A program made the translations under genes and the position numbers. Positions 1 to 10,345 of a stretch of DNA of 52,915 bases are shown piece after piece; the first letter of the stretch is position 1; each line of letters starts with the position of its first letter. Below the pieces are notes generated by a model. That model was not told where the DNA came from, searched no databases, and saw only the letters and a list, made by a program, of their open reading frames with translations. Origin of the DNA: Candidatus Collierbacteria bacterium GW2011_GWC2_44_18 (lineage in GTDB: Bacteria > Patescibacteriota > Microgenomatia > UBA1400 > MFAQ01); contig LCIE01000005.1 in the NCBI GenBank assembly GCA_001000865.1, positions 1-52,915 of the forward strand. The letters run 5' to 3'.

Positions 1-170
1 TAACCGAATACTTTCATTAAACCAAATATTACCCGAATGTCAAGCCACACACCCCTCGCTGGATGCCTGCCCGCCCGTGGAGGGGGACCATTTTCGAACC
101 ATTTTCATTAGGTTCTATCCTTTGATGCGGTCGACGGAGATGGTGCACTCCCCTATCAGGGCGGCGACTG

Positions 171-215
171 CCTGGATTGCCACACCCGCCGCGCGGTGGG
201 TTCGCAATGACGAAG
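171..215. repeat. REP-like element (GATTGCC...CGCAATGACG family)
   Basis: cctggattgccacacccgccgcgcggtgggttcgcaatgacgaagatg, between ftsZ and the window edge. Confidence 0.65.
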
Positions 216-219
216 ATGT

Positions 220-1380
220 TTAGAACTTGTTGCGAAGGAAGGTGGGTATGTCGAGATCGTCCTCGATACTGACCTCGTCATGCTGAAGTTTGTATTTACC
301 GGCAGGAGAACTCTTGGGAGGATCAACTATCTCTGAAGTTGAGTCTTGGGGTGCTGATGTGGATTCGGAAACGATCGGTTTAAAGTAAGTATTGGAAGGG
401 GCGGTAGAATTAAAGTGACGAATACTATCGAAGCCGGCGGCAATCACGGAAATTTGAATGTCCTCCCCTAGATCTTCTCTAATGGTAGTACCAAAAATGA
501 TATTAGCGTCCGGATCGGCAGATTGTGTGATGATAGAGGAAGCTTCATTAATTTCCGAAAGGGTCAGGTTCTCTCCTCCCGCGATGTTAAAGAGGATGCC
601 TTTGGCGCCATCTATACTTACCTCAAGTAATGGAGAACTAATGGCGGCATTGGCAGCAATAATAGCCCGTTTTTCTCCGGACGAACGACCAACCCCCATG
701 AGAGCGGAACCGGCGTTGGTCATGACCGATTTTACGTCTGCAAAATCAACGTTTACAAGCCCAGGAATAGTAATTAAGTCAGAGATACTTTGAACTCCTT
801 GTCCGAGAACCGAATCGGCCGTTTTGAAAGCATCCAGAAGAGTTTGATCCTTCTTGACCACGTCCATAAGTCTTTGGTTAGGAATGATTATCAGTGTATC
901 GACATTTTCCTTTAGCTTTTCAATCCCCTCTTCAGCCTGTACTCTGCGGCGAGCTCCCTCAAAAAGAAACGGCTTGGTCACGACCGCGACTGTAAGAGCC
1001 CCGATATCTTTTTTGGCGATTTCGGCGATAATCGGTGCGGCACCAGTACCGGTACCGCCACCTTCGCCGGCAGTGATAAAGATCATATCGGCTCCTGAGA
1101 GAACTTCCTTAATTTTTTCCCGGGATTCTTCTGCGGCCATTTGGCCCACCTCCGGATTTGACCCTGATCCAAGCCCTTTGGTGCTTTTTTCACCAATTTG
1201 TAATTTTATATCGGCATTACTAGCCAACAAAGCTTGCATGTCGGTATTTACAGCAATAAACTCAACGCCCTTGATTTTTCCGGAAGAGATCATAGAATTG
1301 ATGGCGTTATTGCCGCCTCCACCAACTCCAAGAACTTTGATCTTGGCAAAAGTATTTGTATCTGGTTTGACTAGACCCAC
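220..1380 (-). CDS. ftsZ: Cell division protein FtsZ
   Basis: Tubulin-like [10 protein letters not shown] motif, N-terminal [10 protein letters not shown], conserved C-terminal tail [10 protein letters not shown]; adjacent to ftsA. Confidence 0.98.
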   Translation of the reverse strand: MGLVKPDTNTFAKIKVLGVGGGGNNAINSMISSGKIKGVEFIAVNTDMQALLASNADIKLQIGEKSTKGLGSGSNPEVGQMAAEESREKIKEVLSGADMIFITAGEGGGTGTGAAPIIAEIAKKDIGALTVAVVTKPFLFEGARRRVQAEEGIEKLKENVDTLIIIPNQRLMDVVKKDQTLLDAFKTADSVLGQGVQSISDLITIPGLVNVDFADVKSVMTNAGSALMGVGRSSGEKRAIIAANAAISSPLLEVSIDGAKGILFNIAGGENLTLSEINEASSIITQSADPDANIIFGTTIREDLGEDIQISVIAAGFDSIRHFNSTAPSNTYFKPIVSESTSAPQDSTSEIVDPPKSSPAGKYKLQHDEVSIEDDLDIPTFLRNKF

Positions 1381-1381
1381 T

Positions 1382-2656
1382 TTATGGTAAGAAAGATTTT
1401 ATAAATTCAACCGCCTTCCCAACAAATTGTTTGCCGGGAATTCTCTTTATCATACCAGATAGCTTTATTCCACTAGAGGGAATTTCATCTTTTCTTTTGT
1501 AGCCGTAAAGAACCAATCCAACAACGACTGAGGAGATCGGGGTGGATATTTCTTCGACCATCCCGGATAAACCGTTTGGGGTTCCAATTTTGGCTGGTAG
1601 CTGCATAACTCTTCGACAACTTTCAGTACAATTAATAGTAAGAGAACCGCCACCGGTTAAAACAACACCGGCGGGTGTCTGACCTTCAAGCCCTGATTGT
1701 TTGAAAGTATTGTTCACCATGGAAAAAATTTCATTCAGGCGTGGCCTAATAATACCTTCACTGATAGTTTTGCGGGAAACTTTTTTGACGTCTTCGCTGA
1801 TACCGAGCTTCAGAAGATCTATTTCATCTGTGACTTTTTGTTCATCCTCGTCCCTTTCATGTTTTGGACGACTAACGAAATGTTTAATTTTTTCCGCACT
1901 GTCGACACTTATCTGTAGGCCGATGGCAATGTCGTCAGTAATTTTCTTGGCTCCAATAGGAAGTACCGATGAATAAACACACGATCCTTCAAGATAAATA
2001 CAGACGCTGGTAGTGCCGCCTCCGATATCCACCAGAATTACACCAAGCTCCTTGTCGGTTTCGGACAACACAGACTCTGCCGATGCTAATCCGGTGAAGA
2101 CCAGGCCAGAAACGTTGGCTCCTAGCTCACTGACACACCTGGTAACATTCTTGATTGAAGGCGAAAGACCGGTAATAAGGTGGGCCTCAGTTTCCAAACG
2201 AACACCGGACATACCCGTAGGGTCTTTAATACCTTTTTGACTATCAACAATAAACTCTATTGGTAACACGTGGATAATTTCTCGCGAACTGGGAAGGGAA
2301 ACGGCTCTGGCGGCTTCGATTACTCTAAAGACATCTTCTGAAGTAATTTCTTCTTCTGCCTCTCTAATCGCTACTAGGCCGTGAGAGTTCTGGGAAGCAA
2401 TCTGCTCCCCCGAAATTGAGACATAGGCTGCATCAACACCAATACCGGCCATTCGTTCGGCAGACTCGACACAATCGGTAATGGCACTGACACACTCTTC
2501 AATGTTGACTATTTGGCCTTTGCGAACTCCCTTACTGGGTACCGTAGCAACACCAACAACATTTATTTTTGAACTATCCTGCGATGGTACTGAGATCAAA
2601 CAAGTTATTTTGCTCGACCCTATATCTATTGCATTTATCCCCTGCATTTTTGCCAT
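1382..2656 (-). CDS. ftsA: Cell division protein FtsA
   Basis: Actin-like ATPase motifs ([33 protein letters not shown]) and C-terminal amphipathic segment; next to ftsZ. Confidence 0.97.
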   Translation of the reverse strand: MAKMQGINAIDIGSSKITCLISVPSQDSSKINVVGVATVPSKGVRKGQIVNIEECVSAITDCVESAERMAGIGVDAAYVSISGEQIASQNSHGLVAIREAEEEITSEDVFRVIEAARAVSLPSSREIIHVLPIEFIVDSQKGIKDPTGMSGVRLETEAHLITGLSPSIKNVTRCVSELGANVSGLVFTGLASAESVLSETDKELGVILVDIGGGTTSVCIYLEGSCVYSSVLPIGAKKITDDIAIGLQISVDSAEKIKHFVSRPKHERDEDEQKVTDEIDLLKLGISEDVKKVSRKTISEGIIRPRLNEIFSMVNNTFKQSGLEGQTPAGVVLTGGGSLTINCTESCRRVMQLPAKIGTPNGLSGMVEEISTPISSVVVGLVLYGYKRKDEIPSSGIKLSGMIKRIPGKQFVGKAVEFIKSFLP

Positions 2657-2657
2657 A

Positions 2658-3449
2658 TTATCTTATGATAGGGTTTTTAAATCGTAAATCAACCACTTTG
2701 GCATCTTTCTTAAGAGTAACAAGATAAGAGTAGGACTTAATTGCCTCACTTACTCGGCCCTCATCGAAAGGTACAGTAACAATAATATCAGGTTGGCCCG
2801 TCTGACTCAAGAAAACTCTCTGACCCAGGATGAGAATCGTCTTAACGTTAAGATATTTGTTTACTATTTTTATGAACCGATAAAGAGATCTGACCGTCTC
2901 TTCGTCCGGCTTTTTGGAAAGAATGTATTTTACCTTTGATTCATCCGTAGCCACCGGTGTCATACGACCATTATCCCATATACCAAAACTACTTGAGCTA
3001 GCGTTTTGGATATATGTCTCAAGTTCCTCTGAAGGTTTGGGCCAGTTGGCGGACTCGGTTGACCCAGGATCTGCATCCATTGAAATAATGGGTAAATCTT
3101 TAACTAGAAAAACCATCGTAAGGACAGGTGGATTGCCACCGTCCAAATTTACTTTGAGAGTGTTAAACATTTTAAAACCAATACCGACTTTTTCGGCCGA
3201 TAACAAATCGACCAGCTCTCTCGATAGCTGTTTTTGGTTCAAGAATAGAACGTTTGAACCGATTAATTTATCCAGTTTTTGGATTATTTCCGGCGGACAG
3301 AGTTCCCAATTGATTTGACACTCAGTTTTGTTGATAATGAAGAGACTGTTAGCTAGAAAAAGAAACAATATAAATAATAAGAGTGGGAGGAGGCTCTTGA
3401 AACGTTTAGATCGATTGACGGATGATTTGGGCAATTTTGTCAGCAGCAT
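2658..3449 (-). CDS. ftsQ: FtsQ/DivIB-like cell division protein
   Basis: Single N-terminal TM segment, POTRA-like extracytoplasmic region, position between murG and ftsA. Confidence 0.65.
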   Translation of the reverse strand: MLLTKLPKSSVNRSKRFKSLLPLLLFILFLFLANSLFIINKTECQINWELCPPEIIQKLDKLIGSNVLFLNQKQLSRELVDLLSAEKVGIGFKMFNTLKVNLDGGNPPVLTMVFLVKDLPIISMDADPGSTESANWPKPSEELETYIQNASSSSFGIWDNGRMTPVATDESKVKYILSKKPDEETVRSLYRFIKIVNKYLNVKTILILGQRVFLSQTGQPDIIVTVPFDEGRVSEAIKSYSYLVTLKKDAKVVDLRFKNPIIR

Positions 3450-4476
3450 TGGTTACTAGTTTGACGGAAGCTTTTTTTACAGGCTTCTTAGATAATTCTA
3501 TGATAGCTTGATATAAACTGTCCGGAGTCAAATCCTTTTCCTCTAAGATTGAGCTGCCAATCTCCTTAGCGGCCAATTGGGCGTTGAGATACTGCTCGTT
3601 GTGAGAAACCCAAGATATTGGTATCAGGACCGCCTTTTTGCCAAGCACCATCAGCTCGTAGACGGTATGCGCCCCCGACCTACTAACGATGATCGAAGCA
3701 GAACGAATGTAAGTAGCCGCCTCTTCCGCAAAGAAATAGGGCGCATAAATATAACGATTCTTATATTCTCCGAGTTTTTCTTTGGTTCGTCTAGCCCGTT
3801 CCAAATCTTTGGTCAAAGTGCTTGAACCTGTCTGATGAATCACGGTGAACCTTTCTACCAATTTGGAAACTATCGGGAAAATTGCTTGGTTGATGAGATG
3901 AGATCCTTGTTTGCCACATGTTATATAAATTAATTTGGGGTCAAATTTTTTAGAGTATTTATTATTAAGTAATGCCTTCCTAATGGGCAAGCCGACCACC
4001 TCTGATTTACCTTCAGGGAAATTAGGAAGAGAAGAAGTATGTGTCAGAAGAATTTTACTTACAAAAGGGGTGATGGCTTTGTTTGCCCAACCTGAGATTA
4101 CGGTTTGTTCGTGAGTGATGGAAGGTATTCGGAGAAGCCAGCCTACGATAACTACCGGTACCGAAAGATAGCCGCCGGAAGAAAATATCAGGGCAGGCCG
4201 ATAGCTAAGGAGATAAACAAGGGACTGGAGGAAACCAAAAACTATTTTTAGCCACTCCGTGATATCAATTTTTTTGTAAAACTTACCGGTTTTTAGTTCT
4301 AAGAACTTAATACCGGTGCCGGTAATTTCCTGATATTCGGCAGACAAACTTTTTTCACCACGAGCGGTAAATTTGTGTCCGATCCAGATAATTCTAAAAC
4401 CGTCTTTTTTAAGAATCTTGGCCACTTCAAGTGCACTATTATGATGACCTCCGGTAAAAATAATAAGTGGCTTCAT
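3406..4476 (-). CDS. murG: UDP-GlcNAc:undecaprenyl-PP-MurNAc-pentapeptide GlcNAc transferase MurG
   Basis: GT28 features: N-terminal FTGGHHNSALEVAKIL, C-terminal ITCGKQGSHLIN and SRSGAHTVYEL; dcw context. Confidence 0.92.
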   Translation of the reverse strand: MKPLIIFTGGHHNSALEVAKILKKDGFRIIWIGHKFTARGEKSLSAEYQEITGTGIKFLELKTGKFYKKIDITEWLKIVFGFLQSLVYLLSYRPALIFSSGGYLSVPVVIVGWLLRIPSITHEQTVISGWANKAITPFVSKILLTHTSSLPNFPEGKSEVVGLPIRKALLNNKYSKKFDPKLIYITCGKQGSHLINQAIFPIVSKLVERFTVIHQTGSSTLTKDLERARRTKEKLGEYKNRYIYAPYFFAEEAATYIRSASIIVSRSGAHTVYELMVLGKKAVLIPISWVSHNEQYLNAQLAAKEIGSSILEEKDLTPDSLYQAIIELSKKPVKKASVKLVTNAADKIAQIIRQSI

Positions 4477-5546
4477 AACCTTTTGGATAAATTAATTAAT
4501 ACACCGAGAGCAATAAAATTGGTTACCAAGGATGATCCGCCATAGGATATCAACGGGAGAGGTATGCCCGTTAGAGGGGTTAAGGCCACCATAGAGCTTA
4601 AATTTACAAATATTTGTAATAAAAATAAGAGAGAGATAGCGCTGCCAAGTAGTTTATCAAACTTATCACCCGCAGACAAAGAAACCTTGAAAGATGCCAA
4701 CGTTAAGCCCACTAGAACGATTATAAACAAAGTACTTCCTATGAACCCAAATTCTTCAGCAATGATAACAAAGATAGAATCGGTGGTTGCCTCCGGAAGG
4801 TAGGCATATTTCTGGCGAGATCGGCCGAGCCCAACTCCGCTCATACCGCCTGAACCAAGACCATAAAGAACTTGGTTGATGTGATAAGAAGAGCCTAAAG
4901 GGTCACTGGTGGGATCCATAAAAGTCTTAACCCGAGTTAAACGATAAGGAGAGGATAAGATAAGCAAAGAGATGGCAGCCAGGAGAATCGCACTAAATAA
5001 TAAAATCTCCTTCAGCTTGGCGCCGGAAAGGTAATAGGTCAGGAATGATACCCCAATAATGATAATGGAGGTACCCAAATCAGGCTGTAGCATAATCAGA
5101 AGTGAGTTAAGACCAACAAGAAGAAGAAACTGCTTGATATTCCTATCCACTTCTAGCCATTTGGCGAGATAGATAGCAAAAGAAATTTTCAGAAGTTCAG
5201 ATGGTTGTAGAATTGCCGGGCCGAGTACTAGCCATCTTCTGGCGCCCATAAATTTTGAACCAATTCCAGGGATCAGGACCAGAACCATTAATAAAAGAGT
5301 AACTCCATACAAGAGATGGGCGTTCTTTTTGATCCAGGGTATCGGTATATTAGAAGTGATCAACGCAGCAATGATTCCAACAATTAACCAAAGTGCTTGC
5401 TGCTTAACGTAATGAAATTTATCGCCAAAAGTGCGATATGCATCTATTACGGAGGCATCATATATTGCCAACAATCCAAAACAGGCAACGATGATGCCTG
5501 TAAAAAGAATTGCCAAAGGCAGCCTGTTTTTTGAATCTTTTCTCAT
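4473..5546 (-). CDS. ftsW: SEDS-family peptidoglycan polymerase FtsW
   Basis: Multi-TM SEDS protein with PSELLKISFAIYLA, QPDLGTS, GSGGMSGVGLGRSRQKYAYLPEATTDSIFVIIAEEFGF, PLISYGGSS; start taken at internal Met (MRKDSK) just after the mraY stop. Confidence 0.95.
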   Translation of the reverse strand: MRKDSKNRLPLAILFTGIIVACFGLLAIYDASVIDAYRTFGDKFHYVKQQALWLIVGIIAALITSNIPIPWIKKNAHLLYGVTLLLMVLVLIPGIGSKFMGARRWLVLGPAILQPSELLKISFAIYLAKWLEVDRNIKQFLLLVGLNSLLIMLQPDLGTSIIIIGVSFLTYYLSGAKLKEILLFSAILLAAISLLILSSPYRLTRVKTFMDPTSDPLGSSYHINQVLYGLGSGGMSGVGLGRSRQKYAYLPEATTDSIFVIIAEEFGFIGSTLFIIVLVGLTLASFKVSLSAGDKFDKLLGSAISLLFLLQIFVNLSSMVALTPLTGIPLPLISYGGSSLVTNFIALGVLINLSKRL

Positions 5547-5548
5547 GG

Positions 5549-6574
5549 CTAAATAATGGATAACCAGATTCCAAATATAACGAGCATAATGCCGACCAAC
5601 CAGGCTCTTTGGACAATTTTTGGTTCCGACCAACCGATTTTGAGAAGCAAGTAATGTAGAGGGGCGATGGGAAATATCCGACGGTGAAAGAATTTAACCC
5701 AGAGGATTTGTAATAAACTACTAAAACCGTCAACCAAGAATGGCAATCCGACTATCATCAGGGCAACTACTTTGCCGGTGAGGAGTCCGACCATGGCAAA
5801 GGTGGCTCCAAAAGCCAGAGCCCCCACATCTCCCATAAAGAGACGCGCCGGGAATACATTAAAATACAGAAAAGCGATTAACCCACCGAGCCAAAGAGCA
5901 ATAAAGATGGAAAGTGGGGTATCTAATATGGAAGTCGACAGTATTAAAAAACCAAAAAGAGAGATCATGAGGAGGCCAGATGCCAGACCGTCCATGCCAT
6001 CGGTAATATTGACCGCGTTCGCAAAGGCTACAATCAAAAAAGCGGAGGTGGGAATAAACCACAAACCAAAATGAATAACCCCAAAAAAGGGTATATGAAT
6101 GATGTCTATACCCAAATTAATAAACATCATGGCACCGATAATGAGACCAAGAACACCCTGAATTAAAAATTTATAGCTTGTTTTTAGTCCGGTATAACCC
6201 TCTTGTCTATCCAGTTCAAAAAATTTGATAATATCGTCGTATAGGCCGAGTAGACCGAAGGAAACGAAGGTAAAGAAAATGATGTTTATCTCGTCGTTGA
6301 TGGGATAAACATGAGTGATCTCAAAACCAAGTCTTCGAAGTAAAGGTAGGGTAAAAGCAAAGATAAAACTGGTTACTACCAGGATGAGGAGACCACCTCC
6401 TTCAGGTGTTCTAGCCTTGGATCTGATATGAACCGAGGCTTCGTCGGTTTTTTCTTCAGCTACAGCGGTGTGATTTTTGAAAAATTTTAGGTTATAGAGG
6501 AAATTTACAAAAGGAACAATCAGAAAGGCGTGAATGATAAACGAAGTAATTAGCACTCCAAGTAAGATATCCAT
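5549..6574 (-). CDS. mraY: Phospho-N-acetylmuramoyl-pentapeptide transferase MraY
   Basis: Multi-TM; motifs FGLLGLYDDIIKF, NAVNITDGMDGLASGL, FMGDVGALAFG, HRR..IAPLHYLL. Confidence 0.96.
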   Translation of the reverse strand: MDILLGVLITSFIIHAFLIVPFVNFLYNLKFFKNHTAVAEEKTDEASVHIRSKARTPEGGGLLILVVTSFIFAFTLPLLRRLGFEITHVYPINDEINIIFFTFVSFGLLGLYDDIIKFFELDRQEGYTGLKTSYKFLIQGVLGLIIGAMMFINLGIDIIHIPFFGVIHFGLWFIPTSAFLIVAFANAVNITDGMDGLASGLLMISLFGFLILSTSILDTPLSIFIALWLGGLIAFLYFNVFPARLFMGDVGALAFGATFAMVGLLTGKVVALMIVGLPFLVDGFSSLLQILWVKFFHRRIFPIAPLHYLLLKIGWSEPKIVQRAWLVGIMLVIFGIWLSII

Positions 6575-6576
6575 AT

Positions 6577-6945
6577 TTACAACGCGCTAATTATCTTTGG
6601 TATAAAAATTAGCGATCCGACAATTAAGGCCATTGCGGCAGAAACCAAAACCAATCCTGCCGAGACATCTTTGGCAATACGGGCATCCTCCCTACGTTCC
6701 AGAGTAATGAGATCGACCATGGATTCGATGGAGGTATTGACCATTTCCGCCACCAGAACCATATTGACAGTGAAAACCAGGGTCAACCACTCGAAATAAG
6801 AGATCGAAAAATAGATTCCAAGAAGGACGGCACAAATAGTAGCCAAGAGATGGAAACGAAAGTTAGGCTGAGTTTTGACGTTATGAACAAAACCGTCAAT
6901 GGCGTGCGCGAAGGAGACCTTGTGGGCTCTAATTCTACTAAACAT
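6577..6945 (-). CDS. dgkA: Diacylglycerol kinase / undecaprenol kinase DgkA family
   Basis: About 120 aa, three TM segments, EMVNTSIESMVDL motif typical of DgkA. Confidence 0.9.
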   Translation of the reverse strand: MFSRIRAHKVSFAHAIDGFVHNVKTQPNFRFHLLATICAVLLGIYFSISYFEWLTLVFTVNMVLVAEMVNTSIESMVDLITLERREDARIAKDVSAGLVLVSAAMALIVGSLIFIPKIISAL

Positions 6946-6972
6946 TAAATCTATTTTAATCTTTTTGGCGTT

Positions 6973-8646
6973 TTATAGCAAAAGTTGTTTGGCAATGCCA
7001 AACCAGAGCGGTGCCGCGGTTTCCGAACCCCACTGCGAGGTTTGAGGCTCTCTTAGAGAAACCAGCATGGTGTAGCGGGGATTCTGGGCCGGGAAAAACC
7101 CGATAAAACTGGCGATTGTTTTTTGGGGATCATAATGGCCTTCAATGGGAATTTGTGCTGTGCCTGTTTTCCCGGCCACGGACATACCCACTGGCTTAGC
7201 CCATTTGGCCTCTCCAGTGTCGACAGCCGTCACCATTATTTGAGTAATTTGAGAAACGGCTTCGGGTCCTAGGACCTCCCATGTGACAGGAGTACTCCCA
7301 TCAATTAGTGTGGGGCTAATATATTTGCCGTTGTTCGCGATCGTATTTAGAGCCGTGATCATTTGTATCGGAGTGATTGCTATTCCTTGGCCGAAGGAGT
7401 TGGTGGCCAAATCAATATCTCCATATTCTTTTCCATCGCGGATGGTTCCGGCGACCTCTTCCTGAATTTCAATACCGGTTTTACTACCAAACCCGTATTT
7501 CTTGAGATAATTGGAAAATTTGTCCGGCCCTAATTTGCGGGCGGCGAAAACCATCCCGGTATTATCGGAGTGAACAATAACGTTGGTCATATTTAACAAT
7601 GGATAGTATTTTTCATCCCATGTCTTGATGGAGTACTTACCGATGATGATTGGACCTGAACAGATGTCGCATTGAGTTTCCGGAGTAACAGTTTTTTCAT
7701 TTAGAGCCGCGGCCATAACTAGCGGCTTAAAGATGGATCCCGGCTCAAAGAGATCAGAGGTCATAGGATTTTTATAAACGCTTTTGCTGAAATCGGAAAA
7801 TTTTCCTGGATCGTAATTGGGATAGGCTGCCATAGCCCGAACTTTGCCGGTACTGACTTCCATGACGATTACGTTACCCGCTGATGCACCATAGCGGGCC
7901 AAACCTTCTTTTAACATATTTTCGACAAGGTATTGAACTTTTTTGTCGACGGTTGTGTTGATGGACTTACCTTCGACCGCATGAAGAAATTGATAGTTAC
8001 CAATCAGAATAGGGTTTCCTTCTCCATCCTTTTCGGTACGGATCTTCCCTTCGCGACCCTTGAGAAGCCTGTCAAAATAACCTTCGATGCCAAAATATCC
8101 CTGCTCTTGGCCAGCGGCATCCTGACCTACAAAGCCCAATATTTGAGCGGCCATACTGGACTCTGGATAAAAACGAACATATTCGTCTTCGAACCCTAGC
8201 CCGGCGATTTTATTACTTTCAATTTTTTCTTTTTCTTCGGCACTTAAATAGTGTTTGAGAGATACCCATTTTGAACTGAGGGATAAACGATCATGTAAAT
8301 ATTTCCGCAGATCACCTTCGGTACTGGCTTCTTGGTCTGGAGTGAGTGAAGAGAGTAACTGTTCGATTAAATCATTATCTGGGATAACAAGTTGAGGCTT
8401 GTAAATAAATAAGTGATAAAGATTTTTGGTGCCAGCCAATATGCCACCATCAGAGTCTAGAATGTTCCCCCTCTTCGCTTTTAGAATTGTGACCATTTGA
8501 TGCTGACGGTCGGACATTGCTTGAAGTTCTGGTCCGCGAAGAATCATCCAGTAAAACAAACGGGTTATAAGAATAAAAAAAACAATAGGAATTAGTAAGG
8601 TAATAACCCGAAGACGGTTATGCGTTGTCCCTAATTTATTTAACAT
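6973..8646 (-). CDS. ftsI: Penicillin-binding protein 2 / FtsI-type transpeptidase
   Basis: N-terminal TM, dimerisation domain, transpeptidase motifs (FEPGSIFKPLVMAA, SDN, KTGTAQIP). Confidence 0.95.
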   Translation of the reverse strand: MLNKLGTTHNRLRVITLLIPIVFFILITRLFYWMILRGPELQAMSDRQHQMVTILKAKRGNILDSDGGILAGTKNLYHLFIYKPQLVIPDNDLIEQLLSSLTPDQEASTEGDLRKYLHDRLSLSSKWVSLKHYLSAEEKEKIESNKIAGLGFEDEYVRFYPESSMAAQILGFVGQDAAGQEQGYFGIEGYFDRLLKGREGKIRTEKDGEGNPILIGNYQFLHAVEGKSINTTVDKKVQYLVENMLKEGLARYGASAGNVIVMEVSTGKVRAMAAYPNYDPGKFSDFSKSVYKNPMTSDLFEPGSIFKPLVMAAALNEKTVTPETQCDICSGPIIIGKYSIKTWDEKYYPLLNMTNVIVHSDNTGMVFAARKLGPDKFSNYLKKYGFGSKTGIEIQEEVAGTIRDGKEYGDIDLATNSFGQGIAITPIQMITALNTIANNGKYISPTLIDGSTPVTWEVLGPEAVSQITQIMVTAVDTGEAKWAKPVGMSVAGKTGTAQIPIEGHYDPQKTIASFIGFFPAQNPRYTMLVSLREPQTSQWGSETAAPLWFGIAKQLLL

Positions 8647-8649
8647 GAA

Positions 8650-8958
8650 TTATCTGGAGGCAAAAGTAGAAGTGGCAGGAACAAAAACAATACTTTTTGA
8701 CCTAATAAATCCACGATCTTCAGCCTGCCTTTCGAGACTAGAGAGAGTGGTGGATTCCTCTATCATAACAGATAGTTTTTGATTCTCTTTTTCCAATTTT
8801 AGCGTCTCGGTTTCTGATTCACTCACGGCAAAACCTTGGGTTGACAGGACGTTGGTACCGACGAGATTGATGGCGGCCAGGCCAAACAAGATGACGCCCG
8901 AAAAAATGAGGACTGTTTTATAACTAAATAATTTTTTTTGCGAATCGTAGTTTGGCAC
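8650..8958 (-). CDS. FtsL/DivIC-like short bitopic membrane protein
   Basis: 102 aa, one TM segment followed by coiled-coil ESETETLKLEKENQKLSVMIEE, between rsmH and ftsI. Confidence 0.7.
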   Translation of the reverse strand: MPNYDSQKKLFSYKTVLIFSGVILFGLAAINLVGTNVLSTQGFAVSESETETLKLEKENQKLSVMIEESTTLSSLERQAEDRGFIRSKSIVFVPATSTFASR

Positions 8959-9880
8959 TTCTGGTACGTTGACTGATTGTTAATTCTTCAATCGAGGGTT
9001 CGATTGGTTTTTGGTTAATAGCGCTGAGAATTCCTTTGTTTTCGAAATCGATAATAAAATTTTTGACAAGTCTGTCTTCCCCAGAATGAAAGCTGATGAT
9101 CCCCATTAGGCCGCTGGTTTTGAGTAAATTCGGAAGCTGAGGTAGGAGCAAGTGGATATTTTCTCTTTCTAGGTTGACGGCCATGCGGAGAGCCATAAAG
9201 ACTTTGGTGGCGGGGTGAATACGTCCATGCCTACCGGCAGGTAAACCTTCTGTCCGAAACTTTTTGATCCGAGTAATTAGATCACTAAGCTGTTTGGTAG
9301 TGGTGATGGGAGCAATTTGTCTTTGTTTGGCAATGATGCGGGCAATGGGCTTGGCAAAGGGTTCATCCGCCATGGAGAAAAGTTTGACCAGTTCTCCTTC
9401 ATTCAGGACTGCTAGGAGGTCAGCGGCGGTCACCCCAAGGGTTTGATCCAGTCTCATGTCAAGTAGTTCGTTCCCTGAAAAGCTAAAACCTCGACCCTCT
9501 GAAAGAAGCTGAAACTGAGAAGGGCCTAGGTCCACCATAACGCCGTCAAAATCCGGTAAAGAAAGTCTTTTGCTGACTTCGGTAACTTTGGTGAAATTAC
9601 TCTGGATGATTATCCAGACAAAATCTTTGGGAACTCGAGTGTTTTCGTCCTTACTGTCGATAATAAGGGGCTGAAAATCCTTGATATAATCGGTGGCTCG
9701 TTTGATAGCCTTTTCGTCAACGTCAAATGAAACAACATGGCAACCGGACTCCAATGCCTCCTGCGTGTGGCCGCCATCTCCCAATGTCAGATCAAGGAAA
9801 AGATAGCCGGGTTTGAATCCATAAAGATGCTTAAGTTCGCCTTTATATGCTGGAAAATGACGCTCAATTATGTGTGTCAT
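8924..9880 (-). CDS. rsmH: 16S rRNA (cytosine(1402)-N(4))-methyltransferase RsmH (MraW)
   Basis: LDLTLGDGGHTQEAL, DGVMVDLGPSQFQL, RGFSF, RIHPATKVFMALRMAVN, ISFHSGEDRLVKNF; next to mraZ. Confidence 0.96.
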   Translation of the reverse strand: MTHIIERHFPAYKGELKHLYGFKPGYLFLDLTLGDGGHTQEALESGCHVVSFDVDEKAIKRATDYIKDFQPLIIDSKDENTRVPKDFVWIIIQSNFTKVTEVSKRLSLPDFDGVMVDLGPSQFQLLSEGRGFSFSGNELLDMRLDQTLGVTAADLLAVLNEGELVKLFSMADEPFAKPIARIIAKQRQIAPITTTKQLSDLITRIKKFRTEGLPAGRHGRIHPATKVFMALRMAVNLERENIHLLLPQLPNLLKTSGLMGIISFHSGEDRLVKNFIIDFENKGILSAINQKPIEPSIEELTISQRTRSAKLRFAKKII

Positions 9881-10305
9881 ATTGCTAGCGAGGCGAGGGC
9901 GTCTCCGTCACTAATTGTTTGCGCTATTAAGTCAAGGTGCTGATGGTATAGCTCTTGGTCCCAGATTTCAATTCTGGTCAGAGACCCGGCGACGACCACC
10001 TGCTTTTTTAGATTGGCTTGATTCCTTAGATATTCCGGTATGAGAGTTCTTCCTTGTCCGTCCAAGTCGAGATTGACGGCTGATTGCACTAAGAGACGTG
10101 TCAAATTTCGGGCCGCCGGATTGGTCAATGGTAGGGAGGCCAGCTTTTCGGAGAACTTCTGCCAATATGAGCTGGGGAAAAGAAATAGACATCCATCCAG
10201 CCCCGAAGTGATGACTCCACCGGATGCCAGTCCTTCTCTGAAGGCCTGTGGAATAGCCAAACGCCCTTTGGCTTCCAGTCGATGGTAGTAGAGTCCAGTA
10301 AACAT
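9877..10305 (-). CDS. mraZ: Transcriptional regulator MraZ
   Basis: Two SpoVT/AbrB-like repeats (LEAKGRLAIPQAFR; LDGQGRTLIPEYLR), first gene of dcw cluster. Confidence 0.95.
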   Translation of the reverse strand: MFTGLYYHRLEAKGRLAIPQAFREGLASGGVITSGLDGCLFLFPSSYWQKFSEKLASLPLTNPAARNLTRLLVQSAVNLDLDGQGRTLIPEYLRNQANLKKQVVVAGSLTRIEIWDQELYHQHLDLIAQTISDGDALASLAI

Positions 10306-10345
10306 AATTCATAGGCAGGCTCAGTGGTATTTATAGGTTACTTCA

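Noticed and set aside
185-205. GC-rich hairpin downstream of ftsZ as a terminator
   Set aside because: No T-tract follows on the relevant strand; better explained as part of a REP-like element.
1-219. Possible tRNA or ncRNA at the left edge
   Set aside because: No cloverleaf arrangement or TPsiC-like arm could be identified.
854-1390. 178-aa plus-strand ORF antisense to ftsZ
   Set aside because: Antisense to a highly conserved gene; explained by codon structure of ftsZ.
4473-5633. Full-length 386-aa ORF start for FtsW
   Set aside because: The first 29 codons overlap mraY; the internal Met at 5546 directly after the mraY stop is more likely.
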